Source of the DNA: Skeletonema tropicum
Lineage: Eukaryota; Bacillariophyta; Thalassiosirophyceae; Thalassiosirales; Thalassiosiraceae
DNA: 64,000 bases
Direction of reading: 5' to 3'
Assembly (NCBI GenBank): GCA_037178625.1
Contig: CM074130.1
Coordinates: 3,596,001 to 3,660,000 of the forward strand
Shown: positions 47,641 through 59,789 of the stretch, piece by piece
Numbering within the stretch: position 1 is the stretch's first letter
How the letters are laid out: each line of letters starts with the position of its first letter
The notes under the pieces: model-generated
Told to the model about the DNA's origin: nothing
What the model saw: the letters and a program-made list of their open reading frames with translations, nothing else
Databases searched by the model: none
Program-made: the position numbers and the translations under genes

Positions 47641-47997
47641 TTACAATAGCAAGTAACGATTTTTGTTCATAAAGAAGTGTTTCATACCGTATGCTTTTGT
47701 TATTTGCCATACCTGCAACTCTTCAATCAATCCTCAGGTCAATTATCATCATCAGTATTAATATAGAAGCACTTGAGCACTGCCCAGACTGATTGCGCTG
47801 GTAGAAGTACAGCTAACAGCTATTTGCTGTGGTAGATCGAGAAGGTTGGTATCCAGAGATAAGTAGAAGGCGCAGAAGGAGCAGAGAAAAGAGCGCCACA
47901 TTTTCAACTTTCATCAAAATGGCGATGCCAGTGTGCAGGTGGTAACGGAATATCAGAGGTTGTGGCAGAACTATTCAGTTAACGGTGACAGAGAAAT
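47641..47997. other. Intergenic spacer and GT92 promoter
   Basis: A 357-bp stretch between two same-strand genes. No coding signal seen. Confidence 0.4.
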
Positions 47998-50659
47998 ATG
48001 CAGAGCAAAAGCAGCTCACCTCTGCCGAAATGGTTATTGTCCTGTGCAATTGTTTGGATTGCGGTCAATTTTGTTACGATTATATCATTGCAGGAGCATT
48101 TGAGCACTCTCATCGAGTCCGTCCCACCAACAACAATAAATGCTGCTGAGGCTGACGTATCTGATGTGAAGCAAACGCCTACATCAGACGTTTCTTCGCA
48201 AGGATCCTTTCACTTTGATAGGGAGGCAGCAGAAGCTGCTCTCCATACTCATGGCCGTGATGAAATCTTTCAGCCACTTCGTGCATACATCGAAAAACCT
48301 TTGAATGACACTGTCCCAAATACTATTGATAAAGGAAATCTAGATGACAAGAGACCCAAAACGTTTGTTGGTAGGCCGGCACGGTGGTATGTTCCTCTTC
48401 CATTGCGTGAGAATACACCAGACGATGTAAGTGTGTGATGATCAATGTGCCATTTGTTAATGTCCTTTCTCTATTGATATATTAACTTCGGTTTAATTGT
48501 CCAGCTGCGAGTATTTGAATATGGGCACAAGCTCAGATCTTGCAATGACATGCCTGCCAAGCTTCCCATAGATCGTGGCTTAGGCAAACATGTTGCGCCA
48601 AACGTTAACAATAGGAAAACATTCTCGTCTGGTCAGTTGGATAAATGGGAAGAAGCAAAGGAAGGAAGTCCTGTACAGGCAGATCCATTTTTACCGTGGA
48701 TTCATGATATGTTTCCAGACTCAACTGGGAGTGTCATTCACTTTATTGCTCAGAATAAACGTCGCTGCAACTCTGGGAAAGCTCATTGGGATGACATTCA
48801 TGCTCTTGAGCCACAAGTAACAATTATGCAGCCAGTGAGTGTAAAGCGCATCGACGAAAAAACAGCACAGCAATTGGCACCTAGCTTGTGGTCGGATGGT
48901 AAAAGCAGTGATCAAAGATATCGCCTTGCACCCCACGAAGAGGCAGACGCAGATGGAATGTTCACGCGGTTTATTTGCAGATTCAAGGCAATGGATTATT
49001 CCAAGTCACCTCCTGAACTCATTACTGTTGGAGAGACTCTGTCCACATACCATTACAACTACGAATTTGTCAATTATCGCAAAGATGTTGGTGACCTGAG
49101 CATGCTAACGCCAAAAGGAAAGGACAATGCGATGTTTTGGCAATCTCAACAACGATTTAATTGTCCAGTACCTGACAATGGCGACTTGAGATCGATGATC
49201 GCTTCTGGAGAAGGTGTGCTATCAGATGGAAGTCCTAGTGTTTACGTTGATTTTGTTCCGATACGCACTGCGCCAAGATATGGGAAACGAATGTCCTATT
49301 TCACTCCTGATATGGCTGGAGACAGGATCCGATTCCCAGAAGACAACCTCGGCTGGGGAGATCTAATGAAGAGTAATATTGTTCATGGTGGCAAACTAGT
49401 GAACGAGATCTCAGATGACCATCCTGCCTCGACTCATGAAAAATGGCTTCGATGCACGACTATTTTGGGGCGACAGTCATGTAATACCTCGGATAGAAGC
49501 TAGTGGAAGATGGGAAAATTTACCAGTTTGTAAGCCGCCAACAAATAATGTGGCCAAAGATGATAAATCGCCACCAGCTGAAAAGAAGCACAAATTGGCC
49601 GCCTGTCTGTGGGCGTCTGCTTCTTTCAAGACCAGAGGGGATGCCCAAGCTGTGTCCGACACTACATCACGATTGATCGAATGGATCGAGTTTCATCTAC
49701 TTGTTGGGTTTGACCATATCTATGTTTACGACAATACAGGTGCTCACACAGATGAAGTGTCATTGGAATCAACCTTGTTTCCTCGTTTTCTCGACTCAGA
49801 AGTCACGCATATTGATTGGCCTTGTCGTACTTGCAACAACAATATTCCCGCTCATGAAAACACAGGCGAGCGTTCGTCACAGTATGCTGCCGAAAATTCT
49901 TGCAGAGCTCGTTATGGCCCTACAACAGAATGGATGGCATCGTTAGACACTGACGAATATCTGATCCCCATGGGACGTTTCAACTCAATGAGGGAGGTAG
50001 TTGACGACGCTGCAAAAGCAGGGACGCAGATTCTCACATTCAAAAGCACTCGAGCCGCCCCACAGCGTCAATACATGGAACCGTTCCACGAACACAAAGA
50101 CTGTGGCACTGAGTCAAATCCAGGATGTCTCAGTGTTGAACCAGGCCATCTTTTTGCTGAGGTGTACAATTGTGACTTTGAAGCTCCTCCGAAACCGGGA
50201 TGGGCGGAACGAGCCAAGAAGCAGCTGTATCGTTCTGAATATGTGTTAGCTCACTATGTTCATTATGCCACTGTTACTGGGGGCCTTGTTGAAACAATTG
50301 ATGAAGCTAGGAGAGCAAACCACAAATGGGACATGCACTTTCGGGAATCACGTGAAAAAGACCATGTAACTGACGAGATCAATCAAGCAGTGATGTTGCA
50401 TACGAAGACAACAGTACCTGATTACACCAAGGAATGGAAGGAGCGATGTGCATTTGGAGTTGTACCAGGACATGGTAAAAACTGTCGCATTGGTTTCCCA
50501 TGGCCTTCAAACAACGACAAGGGTGATGAGAAGGCAACTCCTGACGGTTTTGGGTACAATTGCTTCACAAACGAAAAGTTATCCAACGTTTGGATACCGA
50601 AGCTGCGAGACGCAATGGAGAAGAGAAATACTAGGGTTGCATCACTAAAAACAAGTTAA
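47998..50659 (+). CDS. GT92 (DUF23) glycosyltransferase, type II membrane protein (one frame break)
   Basis: Exons 47998-48426 and 48505-50659 (78-bp GTAAGT...CCAG intron) give about 860 residues. A short cytosolic tail and signal anchor (LLSCAIVWIAVNFVTIISL) place it in the Golgi or ER. The lumenal N-terminal half has unknown folds (VGRPARWYVPLPLRE, LPWIHDMFPDS). The C-terminal half is a GT92 domain: WIEFHLLVGFDHIYVYDN, VTHIDWPC, EWMASLDTDEYLIPMG with the metal-binding DxD, and VLAHYVHYATVT. GT92 enzymes add galactose or related sugars to glycans. The frame moves +1 near 49,470: WLRCTT leads to FWGDSHVIPRIEASGRW in the next frame. Confidence 0.85.
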
Positions 50660-50879
50660 TGATTCTTTCTAACGTGTGGTGTAATTACATATAATTAGCG
50701 CAAAATTATACATACATAATTCAACAAATAAAACATGATGCTCTCTCGAGGTACAGAGTAATTCTTCAGTAGTCGTGAATCACACACAGAGTGCACATCA
50801 TGGCGCTTCTAGCAGTCATAAACATAGGTTACATCGCCAGGCTGATCTTAAACATGCGCAGCCTCTCTGAAGACGCTTA

Positions 50880-52439
50880 TCAAAATCTGGGAGTTTGGTC
50901 GGTGTACCCACCCATGAAGTAGTTGGAATCAGAAGATCCAGGTGGGTTATCAAATTGTGATGGCCCCATTTGATTCGTCATCATACCAGGAGGTGGGCGT
51001 AAGTAGGATGTGTTGGTAGTGTTAGGAGTAATGTCTCCGTCAGTGGGACGATCTATCATGGTGAGAAGGGAAGCTGTCATCATGCTTAGACCCTCGTCAC
51101 TATTGGAAGAGGTATGTTGATGACCGTGCCCAGCCGGTGGTGCCGAAGACGATAAATTTCTATTAAAATCGTGAGATGCTGATCTGTACATAGCTCCACC
51201 AGACACTGGGGCTGACCTCACGCCTGTGACGTACTGGGTGGGAGGGCCTGGATCAGCTTGTGCACTTGCCATAGAACCATTCGAAGGCCAGTAGTAACCC
51301 TGCGTAGGTTCAGCGACACCGCTTCCAAAGCTTGTAGCACGTGAGCGGGTGCTGTCACGCAGACCGTCGCTTTGCTGGGAATGTAAAAATTCTTCTGGAC
51401 TGCTTGTCGAAGTACGGAAAGAAGTTTGACTCTGACTTTGATGCATTGCGTCGCCTTGGCCTTGGGGTACCGACTCAACACTCAGGCTGCCACCACTATT
51501 TGACTTATGAGGAACTCGAACGGTAGTTCCCCAAAGATCAAAGTTCGAGCCTATCGTATTATTAGATGATGAGGCTGACGTTGTTGCAGTAAGGACGGGA
51601 GAGTGAATCTGTACGTTGGAGGCATTTCTATTCTGTTCCATGGAATGCAAAGATCCAACAGTTCCATTCGCTTGAGAAAGATAGAATTTGGGACGCTCTT
51701 GTGCACTAAGTTCGCGTACGTCTTGTAAACTCTGCGGATTGAGAATGACTGCTATTTGACCATCAGGTAACAATACATGCGTAGCTTGCTGCTGAGGTTG
51801 GATCTGTTCTCTAATGGGTTGTAGCCGTTGTGGTGATTGCTGAACATATGTAACTGTTTGAGGAGCTAGTGTGTACGTCACACCACCCTTTTGAACAACT
51901 TGCGGCGGTCGTGCGGTGGGAGCAGGAGCAGTATGTCTATTCGTTGTATTCTGCGTAGGCCCAGATAGCGGGTGGTGAAATTTGCAAATGGAGCCATACT
52001 TACAGCGTCCGTTTCTTAAAAAATAAATGCAGTCAGGCTCGTTCGGCCTTTGAGGTAGAACTTGGACAGAAGTGGCCCCAGTTGCTGGGTCGGTCACATA
52101 GACCAAACCCCCAGACGAGGCTGCAGGTCGACCGTTTCCTGTGCCCCCTCCTCCTCCATTGCTGTTAGAAGCTCCCACGCATTTCTCTACGTGAGGACCG
52201 TTAGGATGGTCAAATTTACATGTCTGACCAAATTTACATATCCCGTGCTTCAAGAAATAATGACAGACTGGCTCACCAGGCCTACTGGGCAAAGGTCCTC
52301 CATCTGCCAGCCCGCCGCCGCTCTCAACGTTGAGAGGGTGGTTATATTTGCAAGACTCGCCATACTTGCAGCGACCGGTTCGAAGAAAGTCACGGCAATC
52401 CTGCTCACCTGGACGCAATGGATAGAGAGGAGCGTCCAT
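50880..52439 (-). CDS. Triple CCCH zinc-finger RNA-binding protein
   Basis: Intact single exon, 519 residues. Three fingers of the form C-x8-C-x5-C-x3-H each follow RPGE or RPNE: CRDFLRTGRCKYGESCKYNH, CHYFLKHGICKFGQTCKFDH and CIYFLRNGRCKYGSICKFHH. This RPGE-finger layout is that of the plant ZFN-type CCCH family, which bind RNA or DNA. The remaining 350 residues are low-complexity (Gln, Ser, Pro, Asn), probably disordered, and end NYFMGGYTDQTPRF. A post-transcriptional regulator is likely. Confidence 0.9.
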   Translation of the reverse strand: MDAPLYPLRPGEQDCRDFLRTGRCKYGESCKYNHPLNVESGGGLADGGPLPSRPGEPVCHYFLKHGICKFGQTCKFDHPNGPHVEKCVGASNSNGGGGGTGNGRPAASSGGLVYVTDPATGATSVQVLPQRPNEPDCIYFLRNGRCKYGSICKFHHPLSGPTQNTTNRHTAPAPTARPPQVVQKGGVTYTLAPQTVTYVQQSPQRLQPIREQIQPQQQATHVLLPDGQIAVILNPQSLQDVRELSAQERPKFYLSQANGTVGSLHSMEQNRNASNVQIHSPVLTATTSASSSNNTIGSNFDLWGTTVRVPHKSNSGGSLSVESVPQGQGDAMHQSQSQTSFRTSTSSPEEFLHSQQSDGLRDSTRSRATSFGSGVAEPTQGYYWPSNGSMASAQADPGPPTQYVTGVRSAPVSGGAMYRSASHDFNRNLSSSAPPAGHGHQHTSSNSDEGLSMMTASLLTMIDRPTDGDITPNTTNTSYLRPPPGMMTNQMGPSQFDNPPGSSDSNYFMGGYTDQTPRF

Positions 52440-53120
52440 GGTGCTGCGATGCTAATAAGTTCTATTACTTTCGAAAGTAAAAGTCCTCTGCTCGGCCAAA
52501 GATGCCGTCGCAAACACTGCACCGCCTCTGTTACACGTAAAATGCTCAAAAAAGGTATCAGAATTCGCAGAAGTTCAATGCGATGTCTTCTTTCTTATGA
52601 CCACTTGCTTGCCTCTACGAATCGATATCAGCTCGCCCGTTGCATGAGAACAAATAGCTGCATTAAAATTTAGCTGTGCTGTCGCTGCGTTTGCAGCAGG
52701 CCTCGTCCGTGGTTGAATTTGGAAGGCTTGCCACCGAGCAGGCAAACCACAAACCTGCTGTTGCCTTCCGCAGCACTGCGGACTTCTCACGAGCACGAGC
52801 AGATGCACTTCGCAAACAGACACAAAGACTCGTCGCGTCATCGATTTCTTCGACGAGAGGCGCCGTCACGACTTATAGCTTCGTGATTGGTTTTACAGAT
52901 GAAATTTATATGTTATTTAAATAAGATATCTTTTCAACACACGGAGCTACAGTACTCAAGCACACACTTCCAAATAGAAAGACAATGCGTGAAACGAGTG
53001 TCTCATAAAAAAGACGGACAGCTGATTGATTGTGTTTGTCATTTCGCTCATGTTGTACTTAGCTGTGTACTCTACTCATAGATAACATACTTCTAGAGGG
53101 ATACCTAACGGGACAATATC
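52440..53120. other. Upstream region of the CCCH gene
   Basis: A 680-bp stretch between the CCCH start and the hAT element. No supported coding frame. Confidence 0.4.
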
Positions 53121-54056
53121 CACCGCAATAGCGTAATGGAATTTCAAAAGGGTGAAATTTCACTACTGCAACTTTCGTGAAATTTACAGGGTGAAAGTTG
53201 CACCAATTTTGGCCAACAATGAAATTTCACAAAAATTCTGGCGCGAACGGATGGTACTGAACCAACACGTAGCACAAAAATAACCTAAGACCCTTCATGA
53301 AGGTTGGTTTACTCGATGAGCATCACTTGATGTGTTTCCTCTGTGACCCAAACTCTCGTGTGTGGAGGGAGTTGTTCTACCTGCAGACTAACAAGGCTGC
53401 GCTCGTAAGGAAGATGATCGAGTGGTATGTGCCTTTGGGTGAAGATGGTTCTGATGAGATGCGGAGGAGAGTTAAAAAGGATTTTGAGGACTTTGATACT
53501 CAAAACAATGACTGGTTTCATTCTTTTGACGTTCCACTTCCATCGCTTCCATCTTTGGAACAGCTGCAACAGAACAACAAGTCTTTTAGTATCAAAAATG
53601 TGGTACAGTATGTGGAATCAACTGGTGCTATTTCTGGTCGCATCACGTGGTTTGAATGTTATGCAGGATCATCTGACTTCTATCGATTGGTTGCTAAGCC
53701 TCTAATGTCTATGGGAACTGTCGGATCGATGGATTGTGAGCGTAGGGCCAAACCTCTGAAGAACAGCATTCTTGTGAAGGATAGGAATAGGATGAAGGAT
53801 CCAACTGGTGTTGCACTTCTTCGAGGGAAGGAAAACCTCCGTCATATCATGGATGCGAAGAAGATGCTTGGAAAGAAGCTTGCTGACAGTCTCTCTTAGA
53901 GTGATGTGTTGACTGCAGAGTGCAAAGTATTACGACTATCTCAGGATAAGCTAGAGTGAAATTTAATCCCTTGAAATTTCTGAAATTTCTGAAATTTCAA
54001 CCTGCAATTTTCAACCCCCTCCAAAAATGGTGAAATTCCATTACGCTACACCGCAA
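53121..54056 (+). mobile_element. Non-autonomous hAT transposon with 8-bp target duplication
   Basis: The element occupies 53129-54048 (920 bp). Its ends are perfect 18-bp inverted repeats starting TAGCGTAATGG (53129-53146, 54031-54048), matching the YAGNG start of hAT TIRs. The 8-bp sequence CACCGCAA flanks it exactly at 53121-53128 and 54049-54056, the duplication size expected of hAT. Sub-terminal regions repeat GAAATTTCA many times, a usual feature of transposase-binding ends. Only a transposase C-terminal fragment is coded inside, so it must depend on another copy. It lies 166 bp upstream of the Tudor-SN ATG, so it has displaced that gene's promoter. The perfect duplication points to a recent insertion. 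Confidence 0.93.
53297..53899 (+). CDS. hAT transposase C-terminal fragment
   Basis: An open frame of 200 residues within the hAT element, from the ATG at 53297. It reads like the C-terminal part of a hAT-type transposase: FYRLVAKPLMSMGTVGSMDCERRAKPL resembles the dimerisation region around SSxxxER, followed by RGKENLRHIMDAKKML. The DDE catalytic residues and BED finger are absent. It could be a domesticated or host-interfering fragment, but a deletion derivative is simpler. Confidence 0.7.
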   Translation: MKVGLLDEHHLMCFLCDPNSRVWRELFYLQTNKAALVRKMIEWYVPLGEDGSDEMRRRVKKDFEDFDTQNNDWFHSFDVPLPSLPSLEQLQQNNKSFSIKNVVQYVESTGAISGRITWFECYAGSSDFYRLVAKPLMSMGTVGSMDCERRAKPLKNSILVKDRNRMKDPTGVALLRGKENLRHIMDAKKMLGKKLADSLS

Positions 54057-54221
54057 GATCTCAAAAGATCGCTGAACACATCTTTCCAAATCTCTATCCA
54101 CGCCCGCCCACGCATTCACGCATTCCACCTGCAAAGTGCCAAGCTCCAGCTTGCTCTGTCCAAAGCAGCCCACAATCTCTCGACGTTCATCATTTTACAA
54201 ATAATAAACAATATATCAAAA

Positions 54222-57200
54222 ATGATTAGCATTCTACCAGCCACTGGATCTGCAAAGGTCAAAAGTGTCCTCTCTGGGGATACCGTCGTCCTACTCGGCC
54301 GTGCACCCGCAGGAGGAGGAAAGGCACCCGAAGTCACCTTCACGTTCGAACGCGTGACGGCTCCAAGAATGGCATCGAAGGCAAATAACAACGTCGATGA
54401 TCCAGAAGCGTTTCCTTCTCGTGAATGGCTTCGAAATTTGTGTGTTGGAAAGACTGTGTACTTTGAGACTCGGTGAGTTATGGACTAATGAAATCATGAG
54501 ATGTGAAAAATGACGACAAAACATGTATATACTTTTATTACAAAACCATGTTCAAATGAGTTTGCTCAACATGCTCCTCCATTCATCACTTCAACTTGAC
54601 ACACACACATGCAAACAAATGCAGCAAACAAGGAGCAACGGCTGGAGATCGTGTATACGGCCTTCTATTCATGCCCGATCCATCTGACAAAACCCAGAAA
54701 ATCAATCTATCCGTTGAAAGTGTCCGTCGTGGATTTTGCATCCCCAAGGTACTTGGCGGTGGTGATGGCGATATTGATGCAGCTGATGAATCTGCTGGCT
54801 ATGAATCTGCTTTGCAGGTAGCTTACAAGGAAGCTGTAAGCAACCAGGCAGGTGTTCATTCCGGCAAGCCACTTGTTAGAAAATTGATGAATGCTGGTGA
54901 TGAATTCGAAGCAATGACGTTGGTTGAAAAGTCGAAGCGTATTTGTACCGGTGGAACTGTCAAATGTGTTATTGAATATGTGTTTGATGGGTCAAGATTT
55001 AGGTGTCTCGTTACTGACCCCGAATTGGAATCTCAGGGATTGATGTATGGATCGTTCACCCTCATTTTAGCAGGGGTATCCTGTCCCCGTGTTGGCAACC
55101 CAAGGTTGAATCCACCCACTCCAAGTGAGCCATTTGCTGAAGCTGCTAGAGATTTTGTTGAACTTCGTCTTTTGCAAAGAGAACTTGAGGTTACTCTACA
55201 TGGATGCGATAAGTCGGGTGTCTGCCTTGTGGGTACGGTTCATCACCCTCGTGGTAATATTAGCGCTGAAATTCTCAAGAATGGACTTGGCCGAATTTCG
55301 GATTGGACTGTTCGTATGATGAGTCCTGGTGATGTTCCTCCGCTACGAATTGCAGAAAACGCTGCAAAGGTGGGTGCAATTTTGTGTTCCATATTTTTTT
55401 CGTTGTGTGGGTGTTCATTTCTCACATCTTTCCTAATTCTATGCACCTATCATCCATCTATTTGTAGCGTGCTACTCTTGGAGTTTTTGAGTCATACCAA
55501 CCACCAGTTCTTACAGGCGCATCTGAATTCATGGGTACTGTCATTGAAGTTGTTTCTGGTGATACTCTTATGATTCTTCCAAACGGAGAAACATATGACT
55601 CCGATTCCAAGCTCAACAAAATCTCTTTGGCATCACTTCGTGCTCCTCGTGCAGGAAACGAAAGAACTGGCAAGCCTGATGAACCATTTTCTGTAGAGTG
55701 TAAAGAACGTCTTCGGGCTTTGACTATTGGCAAGAATGTGAAAGTTAATGTGAATTACGAAAGAGAGATCCCCATGGGACCTGTAAGTGTCAAAATGAGA
55801 TCCCGATTTTTATGCCCTTTCTTCAGTTGACAGCACTTTAACGTCTTTCTATTTCTTTTGCATCACAGAATCAAACAGAAAAGCGTCAGTTCGGAACAGT
55901 TTCCACTAAACAAAAGGCTGATGTCGGAGAAGTTCTCATCTCTGAAGGCTTAGCTACTACTCAGCGTCATCGTGATGATGACGAGAAATCGGCAAGATAT
56001 GATGAACTTGTTGCAGCAGAAAGTGTTGCCACAGCAGCTAAGAAAGGCATCCACTCTACTTCAGAATACAAGAAGAAAACTGTCAATGATTTGACTGATC
56101 CAAAGAAAGCCAAGACATATGCAGGAACCCTTCAGCGTGCTGGAAATACCAAAGCTATTGTTGATTACGTATTCAATGGATCTCGATTCAAATTGTTTAT
56201 TCCTTCAGAGAACTGCTACGTCGCATTTGCCCTATCCAACGTCCGATGCCCTCAACCTTCACCAAGCGCTGGTGCCGCTAGTAGGGGCAAAGCTAAGGCT
56301 GCTGAGCCATTCGGTGATGCTTCAAAAGTGCCACAGTCGTCTAAATGTGCTTCAACGTCAAGTAGAAATTGTATGCACTGGCGTAACCCAAGGTGGCGTT
56401 ATGACTGGAGACCTCTATGTTGGCCAGGGTGCCCAACGCAGAGATTATTGCATTGAACTAGTAGCATCTGGACTTGCAACCGTTGATCAACGTAAGATTG
56501 ACTACGGTGAAGCCCCCAAGGTTCTGATTGACTCACAAACTGCTGCTCAGGAAAACAAACTTGGAATTTGGTCTATTGCTCAAGTTAAGAAGGAAGAACC
56601 CGCAGCCACCAAGGTATTCGACAAAGCCGACTCAAAGATTGCTGAAATACAAATTAGTGAGATTCGATCTGGAAACCACTTCTTTTTCCGTGTTAATGGC
56701 GACGAAAGCGCGAAGGTTATTGATGATAGCATGAAGATCTTTACTGACACAAACGGAACGGATGCTGCTCCGTGTGAGGTGAAGGTGGGCAAAGTGGTTG
56801 CAGCTCTATTCAATGATGGCGCTACCAATAGCTGGTACAGAGCGAAGGATTCTTGAGAAGACTGATAAAGGAAAGGTTCGAGTGCTCTTCATTGACCATG
56901 GAAATGAAGCTGTTGTATCTCCTACGAGACAGTTGCGCCCCTTAGATATGTCACTTGGTACTGATCAAATCCCAGCTGTTGCGAATGAAGGCAAGCTTGT
57001 TTTCACCAAGGTCCGTCCTATTGAATCAGATGATGGTATTGATGCCGCCCGTATGTTCCAGGGTATGGCATGGGGCAAAGACCTCAAGGCTCGTTTGCAC
57101 GGTGAAGCAGAAGGCTGCGTTCTTGTTACCTTGTACGAAGGCGACACCGAATCTCCTAGCATCAATGAGGTATTGGTCTCTGAGGGACTGGGCAGAATTG

Positions 57201-57358
57201 GAAAGCGCTATGAGGTTTATGATGTTGTAAACCGTATGGGTAACAGCGACTCACTCGGAAAGCTTGCCAAGGATTTGGAAGCTGCTCAGAACAGTGCTCG
57301 CAAATCTCGTAAGGGAATGTGGATTTACGGGGAGATTCCCGAAGAGGATGAGGACTAA
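54222..57358 (+). CDS. Tudor staphylococcal nuclease (SND1/TSN) (two frame breaks)
   Basis: Four exons (54222-54472, 54625-55369, 55468-55782, 55869-57358) encode about 932 residues. Four SNase-like repeats in tandem begin GSAKVKSVLSGDTVVLLG, TVKCVIEYVFDGSRFRCL, FMGTVIEVVSGDTLMIL and NTKAIVDYVFNGSRFKLFI. A Tudor domain (VAALFNDG, SWYRA, KVRVLFIDHGNEAVV) is inserted in a fifth partial SNase domain. Conserved role: RNA-binding scaffold and nuclease-like component of RNP granules, RISC and splicing/transcription. The introns are GT-AG with phases 2, 0, 0. Frame shifts of +1 occur near 56,328 (SKCHSRLNVLQRQVEIVC in the next frame) and 56,850 (just after SWYRA). The start gives MISILPATGSAKVKSVL, the usual TSN beginning. 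Confidence 0.93.
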
Positions 57359-57456
57359 ATAATATAGACAGGTAGTTTGTATGGTAGTATCTTCAACAAC
57401 AAATGGACAAAGTTTAACGCTATTTGTTATGTTGGTATTATTATTATGATTGATTA

Positions 57457-58545
57457 TTAAAGACCTTGTGCTTCCATTTGTCGCTGCACGCGTTGCATCA
57501 TCACTGATACGACAATTGTAGCTATCAACAATGAAAGAGCCCTAACGAGATCAGATTGGAGGAAGCCACTGATACCTCTCGGCCGAGATTCGACTTCTAC
57601 CTCTAATGTACGTGTACGCACTACAGATTCAACAGTTCCCAATCCTTCATTCACTTAATGAATCAATATCATCATCAAGCAGCTGTCTGTTGGATTTACT
57701 GCTTTTGGATGTTGGCTTGCTGCTTTTGCTCCTTTTAGCCTTGGACCTCTTTGGCTTGCCTTGCTTCTTACTATCCGAATCTTCATCAGCTGATACGGTT
57801 TCTTCATCGGCAGAAGAGTCATCAGTTACCACCACTACATCATCTTCACTTTGAACTATTTCGCCACTCTCTTGTTCGCCCTCAGTCTCCTCCGGTATTT
57901 CGCTCATTTCACTCTCTTCAACATTTGATATATCCTTTGTTTCTTCATCTTCCACTGCTGATTCTCCAACATCTGAGATATTGCTTGTTTCTTCTTCTAC
58001 TGCTGCTGATTCCTCGTCTCCATCATTTTGTTCTTCATTTCTGTTGCTTGTCCTCCACTGTATTACTAGTATCATCACCATCATGATGTGCACTGTTAGT
58101 ATCATCTTCCGCACCTAGATCACTACTGCCTTGATCACTATCTTCCTCATAATCAATAAGACCCTGCCCCTCCCCCATCATTAGACGCAACTTGTCCAAT
58201 TCAGCCTCCGCTTCCAATTCAGCTTGCTGACGGATTTCCATCAGCTCTGATTCAAAGGATGACACAAAGTCAGCCGAGAAGTTGCCCCCGTTATCATCCT
58301 CCTCGCTCTTGTTCGTATCATTCTCCTCTTGTTCTTCAATGCTGCCACCGCGGATGGAAAGGAAGGCTACAGGTATTGAGAGATGTCGATGGGGGTTGTT
58401 GTGTAGAAATGATTGCAGATTGTTGGTGGTAGTTATTGTCCTTTGTTTCACTTGGTTGTGTAAAAAATGGCAATTTCGCCACCATGGGCAAGAGCAGGAG
58501 TATGAAGGACAAAACGAGTGATAACATTGTCAGAAGGATTGGCAT
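57457..58545 (-). CDS. Acidic secretory/membrane protein with KxxK lysine clusters (three frame breaks)
   Basis: Three consecutive overlapping frames, each offset by +1, read as one product of about 361 residues. It has a signal peptide (MPILLTMLSLVLSFILLLLP), a helical acidic region (FVSSFESELMEIRQQAELEAEAEL), long Asp/Glu/Ser-rich stretches, a Lys/Ser cluster (KKQGKPKRSKAKRSKSSKPT and following KxxK spacings), then a C-terminal membrane helix (ALSLLIATIVVSVMM). Frame changes are near 58,400, 58,060 and 57,655. No domain is recognised. KxxK lysine clusters in a phospho-acidic secretory protein are reminiscent of silaffin-type silica proteins, but the membrane helix and lack of further motifs make that tentative. 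Confidence 0.55.
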
Positions 58546-58828
58546 CAGCAAGACGACGAAGCAGTCTTGCTACACCGATGCATTCAAACGATCGTTGTAT
58601 TGTAGCCTGTTGAAGCGCTATTATGAGCTGCGGCTTCTTGCTTTGACTATCAATCAATTCAAAAATCAAATCATAAACAAAGATACCTTTCACTTCGCTT
58701 TGTCCGTCCGCCGCCGTCTCAGCCAGCAGCCAGCTTGGCAAGCAAACCTGAGATAATATTATGTTTTTGTGTAGGCAATAAGCAGGATTGGATTAGGCAG
58801 CACCACCTCTCGAAGATTAATAATAACC
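58546..58828. promoter_or_regulatory. Divergent promoter region upstream of ATP23
   Basis: A 283-bp gap between divergent start codons. No specific motif recognised. Confidence 0.35.
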
Positions 58829-59726
58829 ATGTCGTCGTCCGACACCACCAAAGCAGCAGCCAGCAGCAACAGCGAGGAGGCAGCCATCATCAAAGACATC
58901 GCGGCAAGAGAGTCCCAAAAAACAGCGGAACAAAAAGCACAAGATAAATCCAAGTGCGAACAATACGTCCAAACCGCTTTAAAGCGTGATGTGACAGTGC
59001 AATTTCTATACGAGCGACTGTTACAATTGGGGTGTCGACCACCGGATGATCTTAATTCGGATGTGTCGATTGTGGAACGAAGCCGGTGGCGGGTGGATTT
59101 GGTGTCGTTGAGGAGATTGATTCGACGGCAGCAACACGAAATAATAATGCATCAGCATGTGCACAAACACAACAAGAGATCAATACACTCATTTCAAAAC
59201 AAAACGACGGCAAAACAAAGTTAAAGCTTTTACCAGATATTTTCCTATGTCAACAAAATATACAAAGTGAAACACATGCAAGAGAGTCCATGGCGCATGA
59301 GTTAATACATGCTATTGATTTGTGCAGGACGAAGATGGACCCGATCAATAATTGTATTCATATGGCTTGCACTGAGATTCGTGCAGAGAATCTAGCATGG
59401 AGAATGTCACTGGGTCCGTGAGCTGCAGTAAGTAGTGTTGTTATGATTCACTGATGTGATGTGCAAGCTATTTCTATTGTACTTTTTTATTGATCTAATT
59501 TATTCAACCTCCTTCAATTCTAACTCGCGTTCTAATCCAACATAGGAGAGGAAGAATGGGCACAAACTTTGTCGGACATGGCGCTGAATGTGTCAAACGT
59601 CGAGCGATTCGATCTGTAAAGGCAAATCCTAATTGTGCCGAAAAGGCGGCGGAATACGTTGATGCAGCATTCGATAGATGTTTCAAGGATACATTTCCCT
59701 TTGATCGTCACCCAAACTTACGATAA
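58829..59726 (+). CDS. ATP23: ATP23-type mitochondrial metalloprotease (frame breaks)
   Basis: Exon 1 (58829-59427) and exon 2 (59546-59726, after a 118-bp intron) give about 258 residues. Family marks are [30 protein letters not shown], the zinc-protease [32 protein letters not shown], then in exon 2 [11 protein letters not shown] and [18 protein letters not shown]23 processes subunit 6 of ATP synthase and aids its assembly on the inner membrane. The frame changes by a net +2 near 59,070-59,085 and by +1 near 59,396 (NLAWR... becomes [11 protein letters not shown]). The Cys pair preceding GGF in other family members is not visible, which may reflect the frame break. Catalytic residues are present. 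Confidence 0.88.
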
Positions 59727-59789
59727 TCTAGATGCGTATTTTATTGCCATTGCGTTTCCAATTCTATAGAGGCCAACACAATTTGAGTG

